From Quercus robur (taxonomy: Eukaryota; Streptophyta; Magnoliopsida; Fagales; Fagaceae), in contig NC_065543.1 in assembly GCF_932294415.1 (NCBI RefSeq), positions 46,277,777-46,341,776 on the forward strand: a stretch of DNA of 64,000 nucleotides, written 5' to 3'. Shown piece by piece: positions 36,001 through 47,004 of this stretch. Under the pieces are notes generated by a model. It saw nothing but the letters and a program-made list of their open reading frames with translations, was not told where the DNA came from and did no database searches. Position numbers and translations under genes: made by a program. The stretch's first letter is position 1; every line of letters begins with the position of its first letter.

Positions 36001-36933
36001 TCCCTCCGTTTCTTGCTCAAAATCATCCCAATCATCCGAACCAAACGCCACAGACGAGTTAATAAGCAACGGATTTTCGTTCTCCACTTTTTTTTCCCGG
36101 CCATAACTCACATTTCTCTGAACATGAAATTGATCCCTACACTCACCATCCGAACCATAATTATACATCGAATCTTCACCTTCTGAATGCTCATACCTCG
36201 ACGAGTCCCCATCCTCTTCTCCTTCCCCTCTCTCCCTCTCCTTTCCACCACCCTCGAAACCAAATTCCACCTTCATCCCATCAAATAAACCACCACCCTC
36301 TTCGCCAACTACCCTATTCGAAGAACCTTCCCCAACTCCACTCTCTCCCACTTCCACATCCACATCCACATCCTGACCCCTCATTACTCCAAACTCCCCA
36401 TCCTCTCTCGACCCCATAGACCCTTCTTCCTTACCCGAATCATCATCAAGTCCAAGTCCCTTATTATCATACAATTCCAACCTACTAACCCCATCATCCC
36501 CAATCATTTCTCGTCGAAAATCAACGTTTCTATTTTGATTCGAATCGAATTTCCCTCCCAAACTAAAACCCTCCAATCCACCACCACCACCATCATCCCC
36601 GGAAAACCCTAAATTTCTCGTGAACAATTCAGAGTCTGTAAAATCATAAAAATTGGTGATCGTGCTACTGGAAATACTAGGCGTGCCCATGGCCGAGTTC
36701 GCGCTGCAATAGCGGTCGAACTCGGACTCACCGCCGCACGACGAGTACTGCGACGACGGCGACGCCGATGCGGGCGAGATAGCAAGAGCTAACTCACCCG
36801 CATCGACGCCACCGTCGCCACCACCGCCACCGCCGTCCGATTTGGGACGATCGGACGGCGGTTGCGGCGGTGGTGGAGGAGGAGGAGAGGGGACTAGAGA
36901 TTGGGTCCCCCGAGTTTCCTCCCCATTGATCAT
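30036..36933 (-). CDS. PX domain + Rubicon-homology (DUF4206) protein
   Basis: Five exons read on the minus strand join in frame: 36933-35173, 34148-33153, 32722-32497, 30806-30664 and 30317-30036, giving 1135 residues. Residues 1-587 are low-complexity and acidic, with a proline run at 17-26, glycine runs and many Ser/Glu, and are probably disordered. Residues about 660-785 are a PX domain that binds phosphoinositides, with RRYRDFYTLYRRL at 704-716 as its lipid-contact helix region. Residues about 830-1090 form the cysteine-rich Rubicon-homology domain: CAGCHKHF, CEYTGQLYCSSCH, CLICCDVGVPCSARQAC, CRSCEALFHKACF and CPCG are zinc-ligand pairs. In animals this domain in Rubicon, Pacer and PLEKHM1 binds Rab7 on late endosomes. 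Plant members of this PX-DUF4206 type are presumed endosomal or autophagy-related proteins. Exon 1 alone supplies half of the protein. Intron 3 holds SINE-like repeats and a 48-bp tandem repeat. Confidence 0.92.
31612..31830 (-). mobile_element. Two adjacent SINE-like (tRNA-derived) copies in PX-gene intron 3
   Basis: Two related copies, about 31612-31690 and 31724-31830, each contain on the plus strand (G/T)TTTTGAACC or GTTTGAAC followed by a CCTCACCC(C/T)C or CTCACCCTCC block and GCAC. Read on the minus strand the second copy has a B-box-like GGTTCAAAACC and an upstream A-box-like segment, and the TTTTTTATTAGT between copies would be its A-rich tail. No coding capacity is present. Identification as SINE rests on these promoter-like boxes only. 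Confidence 0.45.
32255..32350. repeat. 48-bp perfect-looking tandem duplication in PX-gene intron 3
   Basis: Two head-to-tail units of 48 bp start CCTGTCTGC and end GCGTGTGTGT. By eye they differ at one base (CTGCTG versus CTGCCG). Near identity implies a recent duplication or an unstable minisatellite. It lies about 150 bp from the exon 3 donor and is probably spliced out. Confidence 0.85.
34260..34640. other. Low-complexity GGGGA/CCCCT segment in PX-gene intron 1
   Basis: Runs such as GGGGAGGGGAATGG at about 34273 and CCCTTCCCCCTCCCCC at about 34585 face each other in roughly complementary orientation, with further purine and pyrimidine blocks between. It may be a decayed foldback MITE, but the arms pair too poorly to call a family. 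Confidence 0.35.
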
Positions 36934-37200
36934 CGGGAAACACTCAGCGAATCATGAGAGAAAATCAGAAACCAAACCTGAGGATTTTCGATGGACGGCT
37001 GTGATTGAGGAATCCGATGGATCGCGCCGCAGTTTATGGTTTTGGGTTTTTGGTGATTGGATTAAGGAAATGAAGTTATGGGATTGGAAATGGAAGCAGA
37101 AATGGGTTTGAGAGAGAGAGAGAGAGAGAGAGTTTGGTTTTCGGAGCTGACCAGATAGATAGAGACAATTTTGGATTTTCGGAGGTTGCGGTGCCAACTG
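36934..37200 (-). promoter_or_regulatory. 5' leader/promoter region of the PX gene
   Basis: On the minus strand the region upstream of the ATG at 36933 contains a (CT)n run (GA on the plus strand, 37111-37131) typical of plant leaders. An ATG at 37197 opens an 81-codon frame (MAPQPPKIQNCLYL) that ends before the main start. If transcription begins upstream of it, this would be an upstream ORF. No TATA box was placed with confidence. Confidence 0.35.
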
Positions 37201-37204
37201 ATAA

Positions 37205-37942
37205 TTTTCAGGCTTCTTTTATTTTGAGTATTATATGATATTTTTGGATTTTGATGTGCACTGTGTTTGATTATTATTATTTGCATGGGATAAGTTTTCA
37301 AGTTATTGACTATTTCTATTCAAAAAAAAAAAAAAGTTATTGACTATTTAGTTGAGTTTTGAGTCCATGTTAAAGCTTCATTGACCGTTAGGTATATAGG
37401 ATAATTATCAAGCATATGAAGTTTACTATGATTCCAATAAAAATTATTTAAAAGAGAAATAATACGTCTACAATAAATTATAAGTAACCGATTACTACCA
37501 GGTTGATATTGATGGACAAAAAAATAATTTTAGATATAGATTTTTTAATTTTGAACCAATAACAATAACTTATTATCATTTATAATTTGTTATAAAAGTA
37601 TTGTAAAAATGTTGTGGATGTATCTCTTCTCTTATTTAAATCATGTAACGTTAAACATTGTTAGGTTACACTTGGTGTAGTTTGGATAGAGTTATGTTTT
37701 CTCTTGCTAGATGCATGAATATATAAACTATGGGTCAACTTCAAGTTGCATCTATTATAACTTTATTAGTTTCAGTTTTTAAGATACAATAAAGTTTTAA
37801 TTTATGGTGTCTACTTCATGATAATTGTTTTTTATCAATTATAACTGTTTTTTATCAATTATCATTAGGCTAAGATACCAATTAGAATATTCCCTAATCT
37901 AACATGTTTGTTTGTTTATTTTAAAGTACTTTATAGTAGATA
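37205..37942. other. Intergenic, no gene seen
   Basis: AT-rich sequence lies between the PX-gene promoter and the long LTR. A short duplication TTTTTTATCAATTAT occurs twice at about 37828-37863. Nothing else is recognisable. Confidence 0.5.
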
Positions 37943-37947
37943 GTTTG

Positions 37948-40900
37948 TGTCACATCCCAAACCCGATATCCAGATTTGTGACCATGACTGACATGCTAAT
38001 ATCGGGCTTAAATATGATATTAACAAGAACTAACTAAACTTTTTACAAAAGCTTCCCTATTTCTTTTCATTCTTGTTTCTTTACCTCTTGATGTAACTTT
38101 CCACCTGATATTTAGAACATCTACATTCTACTTCAAGAGATAACACAATCCACCAGTTACTCAAATTCTAAATTTTACATAATACATCTCTTAATACTTT
38201 AAGGCACACAATTTTCATTGGATCCTAAAATACACAATACTACAAAGCTAAATATCAAATTGCTAATTTAGGATCTATACATTTAAAACTAAAATCAACT
38301 CCTTTCAAAACTCGACTAAGACTCCCTTTGCTCCAGAATAAAACTTGCTGACTGAAAGAGTGGAAGGAGTGAGTTATACAGCTTAGTAAGGGTAAGTTAC
38401 ACAAGTACTTAATAAGAATGCATGTAAATCAAATCATTTCATTTTATAAATATTCAGATAGGAGAACATCTTTTCATGCTTAGTATTTTATACTATTCAT
38501 AATAATAACTGTAAGGACACGATTCGTAACGACCCGTAACAGTGTTGGGTTCGCACGTAAAAAGGCCCAAACAATATCATTTATAGAGCGTGGGTTTGAA
38601 AGGCTAAGCCTTGGTTACAAGACAGTAGGTTTTTTGTGGCGAGCATACGTAATTAAAATCGTATTCGCCCTAGGAGTCTTTCTCCTGGAGGCGGGCTGGG
38701 AGGCTCTGGTTTTTTGCCATTTTTCCCAGCCCCTGCTCTGGATTGCTTACTTTTCCTTTTATACTAGTCTGTATCCCTCATCCAGCGTCCACGTGTAGGT
38801 TCGACTTTCCAGGACAGATATTTGTCCCATCAGCCCATACCCAGAGTGGTTGGGGGTGGTTGTAAAAGCTGAGGAGTATGGCTCTGTCAGGTGCAGAGTA
38901 TTAAATGGCAGTAAGGGCAGCTTTCCCTTTGTCCTTGGTTGTTTAAACTATCCAGCGTATCCTTCCCTATTGACATAGATATTTTTAGATTTTTTCCAAA
39001 CTGTTCCTATATCGTTTTTGTCCTTCCTTCCAGGGGGACCTCGGACATGTCGAGGACTGAATCGTCCTCGGCTGTGTCCCAAAACTATTTTGTACTTGTA
39101 TTACCGATCCTGGGCTATAACCTTCCTCGGCTCGGGCCTTGGGCACCAATGAATAAATGGGCCAGGGCCACAAATTATTGGGCCCCACAATAACTTATAT
39201 GTTTTTCATAGGAAAATAATTATTCTCATTTTTCTTATCAAAATAATATTAATAAAACCTTTCAGACTAAATTTCTTTCATTTCTTACAAAGTCACCAGA
39301 TATAATATTGATTGTTTAAAATCATATATATATATATATATATATTTACAAAATAATCATTTTGACTTAAATCAAATAATTGGTAACTTTGTCTTAAATT
39401 AGAAACATCTTAAAGAATAACAAAAATTTTCTTCATAAACTTCTTCACATAAAATATTATAACTTTCATAGTCACAAAACTTAACATTTTAATATTAACA
39501 TAAACTTGTGCTTTCGTCAATTTTATCTTTAAAGAACAACAAAAACTTCATAAACATTTATCTTTAAAGAACAGCTTTTCTTTTCATCAAAAACTTATTC
39601 TGTTCATCTTTTCATGAGAGCTTTTAACTTTTCACAATACATTTAAATAAAATCATTCTATCATGATTAATAAAATAATATAGTTGTTCATAAATAACAT
39701 ATTGGTTAGTCTATATCTGATAAGTCTGTACATAATTGGGAGACTTCTAGCACCACTGTGCTAGGCATCCAACATTCCTCACAATGCCAGAGATTCCCGA
39801 GATCATATCATAATACATATCTTCAACCATGGGGGTTAGTTGACATCCTCCAAAAGTTGGTCATTCCCAACAAGGGCGGGTACAACAGAGTCCTCATCAC
39901 TTTTAATGGCCAATCAAATAACATTTTCCATGGAAAGCCAGTAATTTAACTCTTACTGGCCAAGTTCAGATCACTAGAGGACATAACCCGAAAACATTTC
40001 ATACTTATACATTATATTGAAATTCATAATTTACATAACATTTCATAGTAATAGTATTTCCATTATTTTCTTTAAGTATCATGTTCATGGAATTAGTAAT
40101 AGCATCAATATGCTTAAATCATTTACATAAGGTTTTGAAAGCTCACGAACATATATTTCTCGGAAACATGATTATATGCCATATCTCTAATAAAATGCAT
40201 AATACACTTTAAAATAACCTCATGACTTACCAAATACCCATATAACTTATCCATTACCTGAAAACAAAGGAAACAAGAGTCTAAAATTGAAGGAACTCAG
40301 ACCTGGGTGCTGGTAATACTTAAATCAAATATCAAAACTTATCACTATCAATTATACCTTAGAATAAACTTACATAATCATCCCAAAGCCTATCTCTTAA
40401 ATTCAATGAAATCATAATCTCACTTCAACAAGGTTTCCCAAACACAAGATACATTCATCAAACAACATGATGTACCAAATTATAGAGAAACCATTATTTT
40501 AAAGTTCATATTCAAATCATGTCAAACAGTTTTAAAATCAATTCAGAATGTGTTTGGGATTGGAAGCAATGGTGCATGCATAAACTTAAACAAGGCAACA
40601 TACAGCATGTTGAACAAAACAGCTTTATAAAAACAACCGTTAAATGGTTTAGAACCCCTCCTTTGGGTACTAAACCTTGAACCAAGTTATACAAAAATTA
40701 TCTATAATCCAGACATGCCAAATGATGAGCATATTAATTTATAACTCCAATAATTCACCCTAATTTTAGAATTAAATCCTCAAAGTTATGTATGTCACTT
40801 ACTGTTCATTGGTTATTTCAGTAGCATATACTTCACTTATAAAATATAAATGGGCTATCAATTCACATCCAATCTTCATGCCAATTTATAGAGCCAATCC

Positions 40901-42218
40901 TATGGATGTCTGGTAGATATCATGTCATTTTCAGAGCCAAATCATAAAACCATGATTTACTAAAAATCATACAAGACAATATACTCAAATCTGTCATAAC
41001 AGAATTTCAATTGACTTACAAATTGCACTATTATTTTTGTATTGATCCAACTGCTGGGAGACCAATTCAATAACAACCACAAGTGTCTTAGCTTTCATAG
41101 GAAATAACCCTAGCATCCAAATTCACTCTATACAATTTAATACATAATTTATCATGTATAAACACACAATCTGTCACAATGGCAGTTTTGCAACATTTTC
41201 TTGTAAAATCATAAAATGATTGCAAATAGTCTTATTATCATATGAGGATTTTTATATACTCATTAGACATGTTAGAAAACACTTATATACAGTCATTTAA
41301 CCATTTATAGTAAAATTAAATACAACAAAAATCCCAGCAGTAACATCAAATGTACTTACCCTAACTTTGTCTTACTTCCTTAATCATATAGCATCATTAA
41401 TTAGTAAAAACCATAATTTATCTTCAACAAATAACCAACACAATTTCAAAGCTTCCTAAAACACTATATATATATATATATATATATACACACTTACAAG
41501 TTTATGATTTCCTAATTTTACAAACCACAAATATCATTACTAAAAATTCCATGAAGAAATCATGGATTCTAAAGTGAGAGTAGCTAGAACCCTTACCAAG
41601 TTTTTAGTTTGAGGGAAATAGAAATAAAATCACTCTTGTATGAAAGGATTTTTCTTTTCTAGTTGCTGGACCCGAAAGTATGAGAGGTAGAGAGCTTGAG
41701 AGAGTATTTGAGTCTTCTAGTTTCTTTGAGAGAGTATGAAGAAGAAATGAGATGGAGCTTTATTTTTCTTTTGATGTGTGTGGACCCGTGGGTTTGAGAA
41801 AAGGGACTCAAGAGAACTTCTAGCTTTTTCCTTAAGAGAAATGAGAGTAAAGTGATGTGAGAATTCTGATTTGTTTGGACCCATGGGAATAGAGAGGGAG
41901 AGAGCTTCTTGGTTATTCTGGTTGCTTTAAGATAGTAGAAAGAAGAATGAGGTGATGAGAATTGAGGTTTGCATGGCCGGCTAGAGGGTTATGTGGAGAT
42001 TAGTGGCCTTGCCACTTGTCTCACATGCATGGCAAGTTAAGCAATTGTCTACACATGGTTGGCCCAAGTATCTTGATTCAATTAGTCATGTGTGTAAGAA
42101 GTTACTAAAATGCCCTTACCTTAAACACTTAATTAAACACCAACAACTATATATCTAATAACTTAAATCACTTACTCAAACACATAGTTTAACTATAAAA
42201 TTGGGTCGGGATGTTCCA
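37948..42218 (+). mobile_element. Long solo LTR, probably Ty3/gypsy (Tekay/Del-like), holding a nested LTR
   Basis: The element starts TGTCACATCCC and ends GGGATGTTCCA. Its ends form a short inverted repeat (TG...CA) and the 5-bp sequence GTTTG flanks both sides (37943-37947 and 42219-42223). It is 4271 bp including a 685-bp nested insertion with its duplication, so the LTR itself is about 3.6 kb. No gag-pol coding part, primer-binding site or second LTR was seen, which fits a solo LTR left by recombination. Such long LTRs with a TGTCACAyCCC start are known from chromovirus Tekay/Del elements; that assignment is inference. The intact duplication suggests a moderate age. Confidence 0.7.
38510..39189 (+). 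mobile_element. Solo LTR (680 bp) nested in the long LTR
   Basis: The stretch starts TGTAAGGACACG and ends GGGCCCCACA. An exact 5-bp duplication ATAAC flanks it (38505-38509 and 39190-39194). A TATA-like TTTTATACTAG lies at about 38757. The composition is markedly more GC-rich than its surroundings, with CCTCGG and GAGGAC words. It is younger than the element it interrupts. No internal region is present. The superfamily cannot be told from the LTR alone. Confidence 0.85.
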
Positions 42219-42223
42219 GTTTG

Positions 42224-43324
42224 ATTTGTAGATGTGGAAATGTGATATTCAAGTATCACATTTTGGCCTCCATTGAAAAATAATGTTCTTGTTTATTTTT
42301 GGCCTCTATTGAAAACCATGTTTATACATAAGAATTTTGGAATAAAGTTCTTCAAGATGCATATTGTTGGTTCTTTGAATGACATTATTTGAAAATGTTG
42401 AGTTATTTGCAATTCTCTCTCCCACTCAACTAAAGGGAGGGTATTTTAGCAATGTCATTACAGAATATTTGTGTTGGGTCTTAAAATGAATGGAATGAGG
42501 TTATTTGCTTAATTTCAATATATGATAATTATTAGTCTATACACCTTGTTGCACACACCATACACGCAATTTTATTTTTGTGAACTACATTCATGACTTG
42601 AAGTCACGATTTTAGTTCAAAATTTGAAATGTTTTTATATTGTGTGTTGAAATGTTTTTACATTGTGTGTAACAGATAGTAATAAAACATTGCCCTTTTA
42701 ATAACTAGGGGATTAATTGGTCAATTTTGTAGTTTTGGGGGCATTGTGAATGGTCTAAAAGTTAAGGAATAAAAAGTGTAATTAATCCAAAAGAGTTTCA
42801 TCATTTGTTTTAAATTACTTTATGATCTTGTATAATTATTTTATTACCCCCCCCCCCCCCCAAAAAAAAAGTGCCCTTACATGGTGTGCACTCATTGTGC
42901 AGCTTAAAAGTCATTTTTTGTTTTTTCATATTTACTATCTATTTTGTTATTAAAATTTAATTATACTATTAAAGTACTTGATTTAGTTTACATATGATTA
43001 GACACAAGTGTTACACATGACACAATATTATTTCGTCATATAGCACATCATTTTTTTTTTTCTAAATAATTTGATAGTCAAGGGTAGGAGGATTTGAACC
43101 CTACATATCTACAATCTAAATTAGAAATATTAGTTTCTCAAAAACTAAAATTAGAAATATTAAGAGGTGTCAACTAAATAAGTTACAAAATTTTTGGCCA
43201 TATAACACATCATAAGTATATTGAAGAAACTAACATAGTTTGATTGAAAATGACAATATTTCTTAGAGTTCTCATGAGTTTATAAAAAATGTCAAGATTT
43301 ACCAAAAGTCTCTTAAAATTCAAG
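42224..43324. other. Intergenic, no gene seen; C15-A9 homopolymer junction
   Basis: The stretch is AT-rich, with a run of 15 C directly followed by 9 A at 42847-42870. Remains of a GGATTTGAACCC motif near 43090 hint at a tRNA-like SINE relic. No coding frame is supported. Confidence 0.45.
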
Positions 43325-43329
43325 AGAGT

Positions 43330-44046
43330 TGTAAGGACCAAAGGATCTTGCGGCCTAAGCCCACTTAGAATAGTGGCTGGATCAGCTCAACCGTGGCCCA
43401 AAAACAAAGAATTTGTAAGAGAGGGAACTAGACAACCAAAGGGGGGCTTCAGCCGAGGACAAAAACAAAGAAGAAAAGGCTGATCGTATTAGATAGGTGA
43501 ACCAATTTTTCCTTTCAAGCTTGTCCAAGGAGGCCACAGTTACATAAGAATTATTACTGTTCACTCTTTTTTTTCTAAGTGTTCTTCTTGTTTCCTTTTT
43601 TTCTCTTGATACTTGTGTCTAGATCCCTCTCTTTATCAACCTTCATTTTCTTATATACTCCTCCCTTTATCATATCTCAACCATCCATCCTCACTTAACA
43701 TCCTTCCTCTCATGACACTTGTCGCTTTTTACATCTGAAGAAGGTAGTGGAAGGAGTCTGCTTAACTGTAATTTACACTGTCCAGGTCACTTCCTCATCA
43801 ATGCAGTTGATAAAGCTGTTGCCCACCATTTAATGTGGAGGCAACAAGCTACTCCAAATTAGAAATTTCCCCTATGACCACTAATTCTCTCTCTTTAGAT
43901 TCTTGTTCCCACTTGGAATGCCTCAGAGTACTTTGACTCATCTCTTTCTCTCCTCGGGCGGCTTTCCTCCTCGGGTTCGTGGACCACGACATCCCACAGT
44001 TATATTGCAACTCTTTAGATCCATCCTTGGTCCTCAGGCACCCACA
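43330..44046 (+). mobile_element. Second solo LTR of the TGTAAGGAC family
   Basis: The stretch starts TGTAAGGACC and ends CACCCACA, about 717 bp. Flanking pentamers at 43325-43329 and 44047-44051 agree at four of five positions. It shares the start, length class, CCTCGGG and GTCCTCAGG words and a GGGCA(C) end-region with the 38.5-kb LTR, so both probably belong to one family. It is a fossil without an internal part and looks older than the 38.5-kb copy. Confidence 0.6.
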
Positions 44047-44169
44047 AGAATATTATATGCTTTATTTAATCATCTATCACAATTTTTTTTTTTTTTTTTC
44101 CGTTTTAACAATAAAAGATGAATTTTATACTTTATATTATATAACTCAACTCGTTTTTACCATTTGGTG

Positions 44170-44209
<40 letters not shown>

Positions 44210-44215
44210 TTGAGA

Positions 44216-44387
44216 ATCATGTTAAAATTACTTAATATAATATAGTTTGTTATAAAGTAAACATCCTTCCGAAGATTTCAAAAACTTTATTATACCGTTT
44301 TGATTAGTGGATTCCGTTAACTTAATTGCCAAAATATCTTGTAAAAAAGTTCTATAATTTTCAAAAAATTTAAAAGAATTGTAGTAT
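44216..44387. repeat. Direct repeat, copy 1 (partner at 46.55-46.92 kb)
   Basis: Blocks reading TTAATATA(A)TATAGTTT, AAGATTTCAAAAACTTTA, TATAC(C/T)(G/A)TTTTG and TTAA(A)AGAAT(T/C)GTAGTAT occur in the same order at 46555-46915. The later copy carries an extra inserted segment. The pair brackets the nested transposons at 44.4-45.6 kb. Confidence 0.6.
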
Positions 44388-45584
44388 GGACAAAGTTTAG
44401 ATACAAATTTGGTTGTAGTTTAAGGCTACAACTTTACTAAATATCTCTTTTATTAGATGTGAATTTTGACCAATCCATCATTAGCTTGTATTTTTTATAC
44501 TTACAAAATTTTCAGAAAATTAAAAATTAATAGCTATGACATCAATCAATTATTTAAATTGCAAATTTTTGTAATGTAAAACTATGCATAAAAATAAGTT
44601 TATGGATCATATATTAAATAACATTTGATTGGCACAAAATTTGATATCTGTATTAAGAGCAAAACGTACATGCAATCCAATGGTTAGATTTTTAAAATAA
44701 GTATCTACTAGTATTATGCCCGTGCGATGCACGGCTTAATAAAAAAATTTTGATAATATAATTAAATTTAATAACAAATAAAATGAAAAAAATAATTAAT
44801 TCAAAATTTAAGATTAAAAATAAATTGTACTTGTATACTTAAAAGAAATTTAATTTTTATTTCTTATTTTGATATTTAAATAATTTGTTTTAGTGTTTAT
44901 TTCATTCAAATGGTTATGAGTTATATCAACTCTGCTTTTCCTTCTATTCTCATTTTATTATATTATTTTTAGTTTAACAAATCCCTAGCTAGATCTAATT
45001 TTTTTCCTTTTACGTTTTTTAAAGAAACGTTTTTTACATTTTTTTTATCTCTCTTTTTTATTTAAATTTTATTTTTAGGTAATTCTATTCTATTGATTTT
45101 AGGGTTTATTGATAACATTTTAGATAGACACAACTGTTATTGATTTCTCATATTTATCCAAAAAATATGTATATATATATATATATATCTATTCTTAAAA
45201 TCTAAAAATTTATTAAAATTTCTGCAATTTGGTGAAGTCACTTGGCGCAACCACGGCGTCTAAACCCAACTTTTATTATATATAATTTTTATCTCTTTTT
45301 TATTTGAATTCTATCCTTAGGTAATTATATTCTATTGATTTTAGGGTTTATTGATAACATTTTAGATAGACACAACTGTTATTGATTTGTCATATTTATC
45401 CAAAAAATATGTATATATCTATTCTTAAAATCTAAAAATTTATTAAAATTTTTGCAACTTGGTGAAGCCACGTGGCGCAACTACGGCGTCTAAGCCCAAC
45501 TTTTATTATATATAATATGATATAATATGATGTTTATATTTTTTTTTCAATGGAAATAGTAGTTTTAGGCTACAAACTTTGTCC
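44388..45584. mobile_element. Inverted-repeat element with GGACAAA ends, copy 2, split by a Helitron
   Basis: The ends are GGACAAAGTTTAGATAC at 44388 and, inverted, GGACAAAGTTTGTAGCC at 45584. The interior 44400-44700 matches copy 1 (3427-3785) in reverse complement. The match stops at 44707, where the Helitron begins, and resumes after 45521 with TAGTTTTAGGCTACAAAC. This shows the Helitron landed inside an existing copy. No coding capacity is present. A MULE-type MITE is my best guess. Confidence 0.6.
44708..45520 (-). mobile_element. Non-autonomous Helitron, inserted A^T, with duplicated 5' part
   Basis: Read on the minus strand the element starts TC after an A at 45520 and ends with the hairpin CCGTGC-ATC-GCACGG (44720-44734) followed 8 bases later by the terminal CTAG (44711-44708) and a host T. 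This is the Helitron signature: 5' TC, 3' hairpin and CTRR, with A/T insertion. About 230 bp of the 5' side is present twice in tandem (cores ACGGCGTCTAA at about 45255 and 45483). It is 813 bp long and encodes nothing. A related 5' end lies at 339. Confidence 0.8.
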
Positions 45585-46120
45585 TTGAGTATTGTTTATT
45601 TTTATTATAATAAGTGATATCTATACTACTAATAACATGACTCTCTCTCTCTCTCTCTCATGTTCAAAATGTTACCACTTCTCATGGGATACTTGCCCTT
45701 GTTGTCCATATTATTTCCAATGCACAAATGCATTGGATACAAGTTAATCCATTTTGGAAACACAATTTTTTAGCTAACTATTTTTTTTAAAAAAGCATCT
45801 CTTTTTCTCTCCTAGAGAAAATAAAAAAAGTATTTTCCTACAAAGTAATTCTCTTAGTATTGTTTTTTTATTTTTATTTTTATTATTGTTATATTGCTCA
45901 TATATATTTTTTTGTTGTATATGATTTTGATTTGTTTGTTATGGAAATTGTAAGATTTTGTTTTGAAATAATAAACATTTTATTATAACTATTTTTAGGA
46001 TTATTTGAGCAATTGCATTTGTTGTATATATGGTCTTATTGGGGCAAAACTAAGGAACTAAAGATCAAATGAGGTTGAAACCAGATAATGAAAAAGTTCA
46101 AGGGATGATATGTTATTTAT

Positions 46121-46156
<36 letters not shown>

Positions 46157-46910
46157 TTTTCCCTTTCAATTCTCATTAAAAGTTATTACTTTGTTGTACA
46201 TGAGTGAGTTACATATGTGAATAGATTATTTTTTGTTGGCATTTTTTTTTTTGTAATTTTGTAATCGTGAACTATAGAATTTCAGGTAAAAAAAAATGTA
46301 ATTATTTATTTTATTTTATTGTAATTGGTTTGTCCATGATGATAGGTTTTAGAATGGATGGACATGAAAATATGAGAGATAAAGTAAGATGAAATTCTCT
46401 TGAAAAACAAGATCATGAATCAATGCCTAATATTAATAGAAAAACATGTAAATCCCAAATTGTGATGAATGAAAAATTATGAAAAAAAAAAAAAAGTTTC
46501 ATTGCACATGCAAAACCCTTGTGATGAAACTAGTATTCAATAATTATATTAAAATTAATTAATATAGTTTTTTTGTAGGAGGGGGAAAATTAATATAGTT
46601 TATTATAAGTAAAGCTCCATTCCTAAGATTTCAAAAACTTTAGTATACTATTTTGTTTAGTAAGATCGGTGAATTCAATTGGTAAAATATATTGTAAAAG
46701 AGTTTAATAATTTTCAATTTTTTTTTTAAGAGTTTTAACTTATGACTTTCGCTTCTGATGATAGATTTTTATTATCAGATTAAGACACCAATCAGTTTTT
46801 GGTATAGGCGAGGATTAAACCCCATATCTCTTATACAACTATTAGAGACTTTACCAATTGCGCGAAATGGAACCCACATTTTCAAAATTATTTTAAGAGA
46901 ATCGTAGTAT

Positions 46911-46942
<32 letters not shown>

Positions 46943-46980
46943 TTTTTAATAATAGTGATACAATATAACATTTAATTTTG
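45585..46980. repeat. Repeat-rich stretch upstream of MPP10, with direct-repeat copy 2
   Basis: A short perfect palindrome CCAATGCA-CAAA-TGCATTGG lies at about 45716-45735. A (CT)n run lies at about 46122-46153. From 46555 to 46915 the direct repeat seen at 44216-44387 recurs, interrupted by about 170 bp containing a GGATTAAACCCC motif like those in SINE-type repeats. A (TA)n run and T tract at 46914-46947 follow. No gene is seen. Confidence 0.5.
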
Positions 46981-46981
46981 A

Positions 46982-47004
46982 CACGTGCTCATCTAAAACC
47001 CTAA
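46982..47004 (+). promoter_or_regulatory. G-box and telo-box in the MPP10 promoter
   Basis: CACGTG at 46982-46987 is a G-box and AAACCCTAA at 46996-47004 is a telo-box, 68-90 bp upstream of the ATG at 47072. Telo-boxes are enriched in plant promoters of ribosomal-protein and ribosome-biogenesis genes. That fits the product, a rRNA-processing factor. A second AAAACCC follows at about 47011, and then a (TTC)n leader. Confidence 0.65.

Noticed and set aside
43903-44245. Overlapping open frames at the end of the second solo LTR
   Set aside because: They run through LTR end sequence, a T tract and a (TA)n run; nothing supports a protein.
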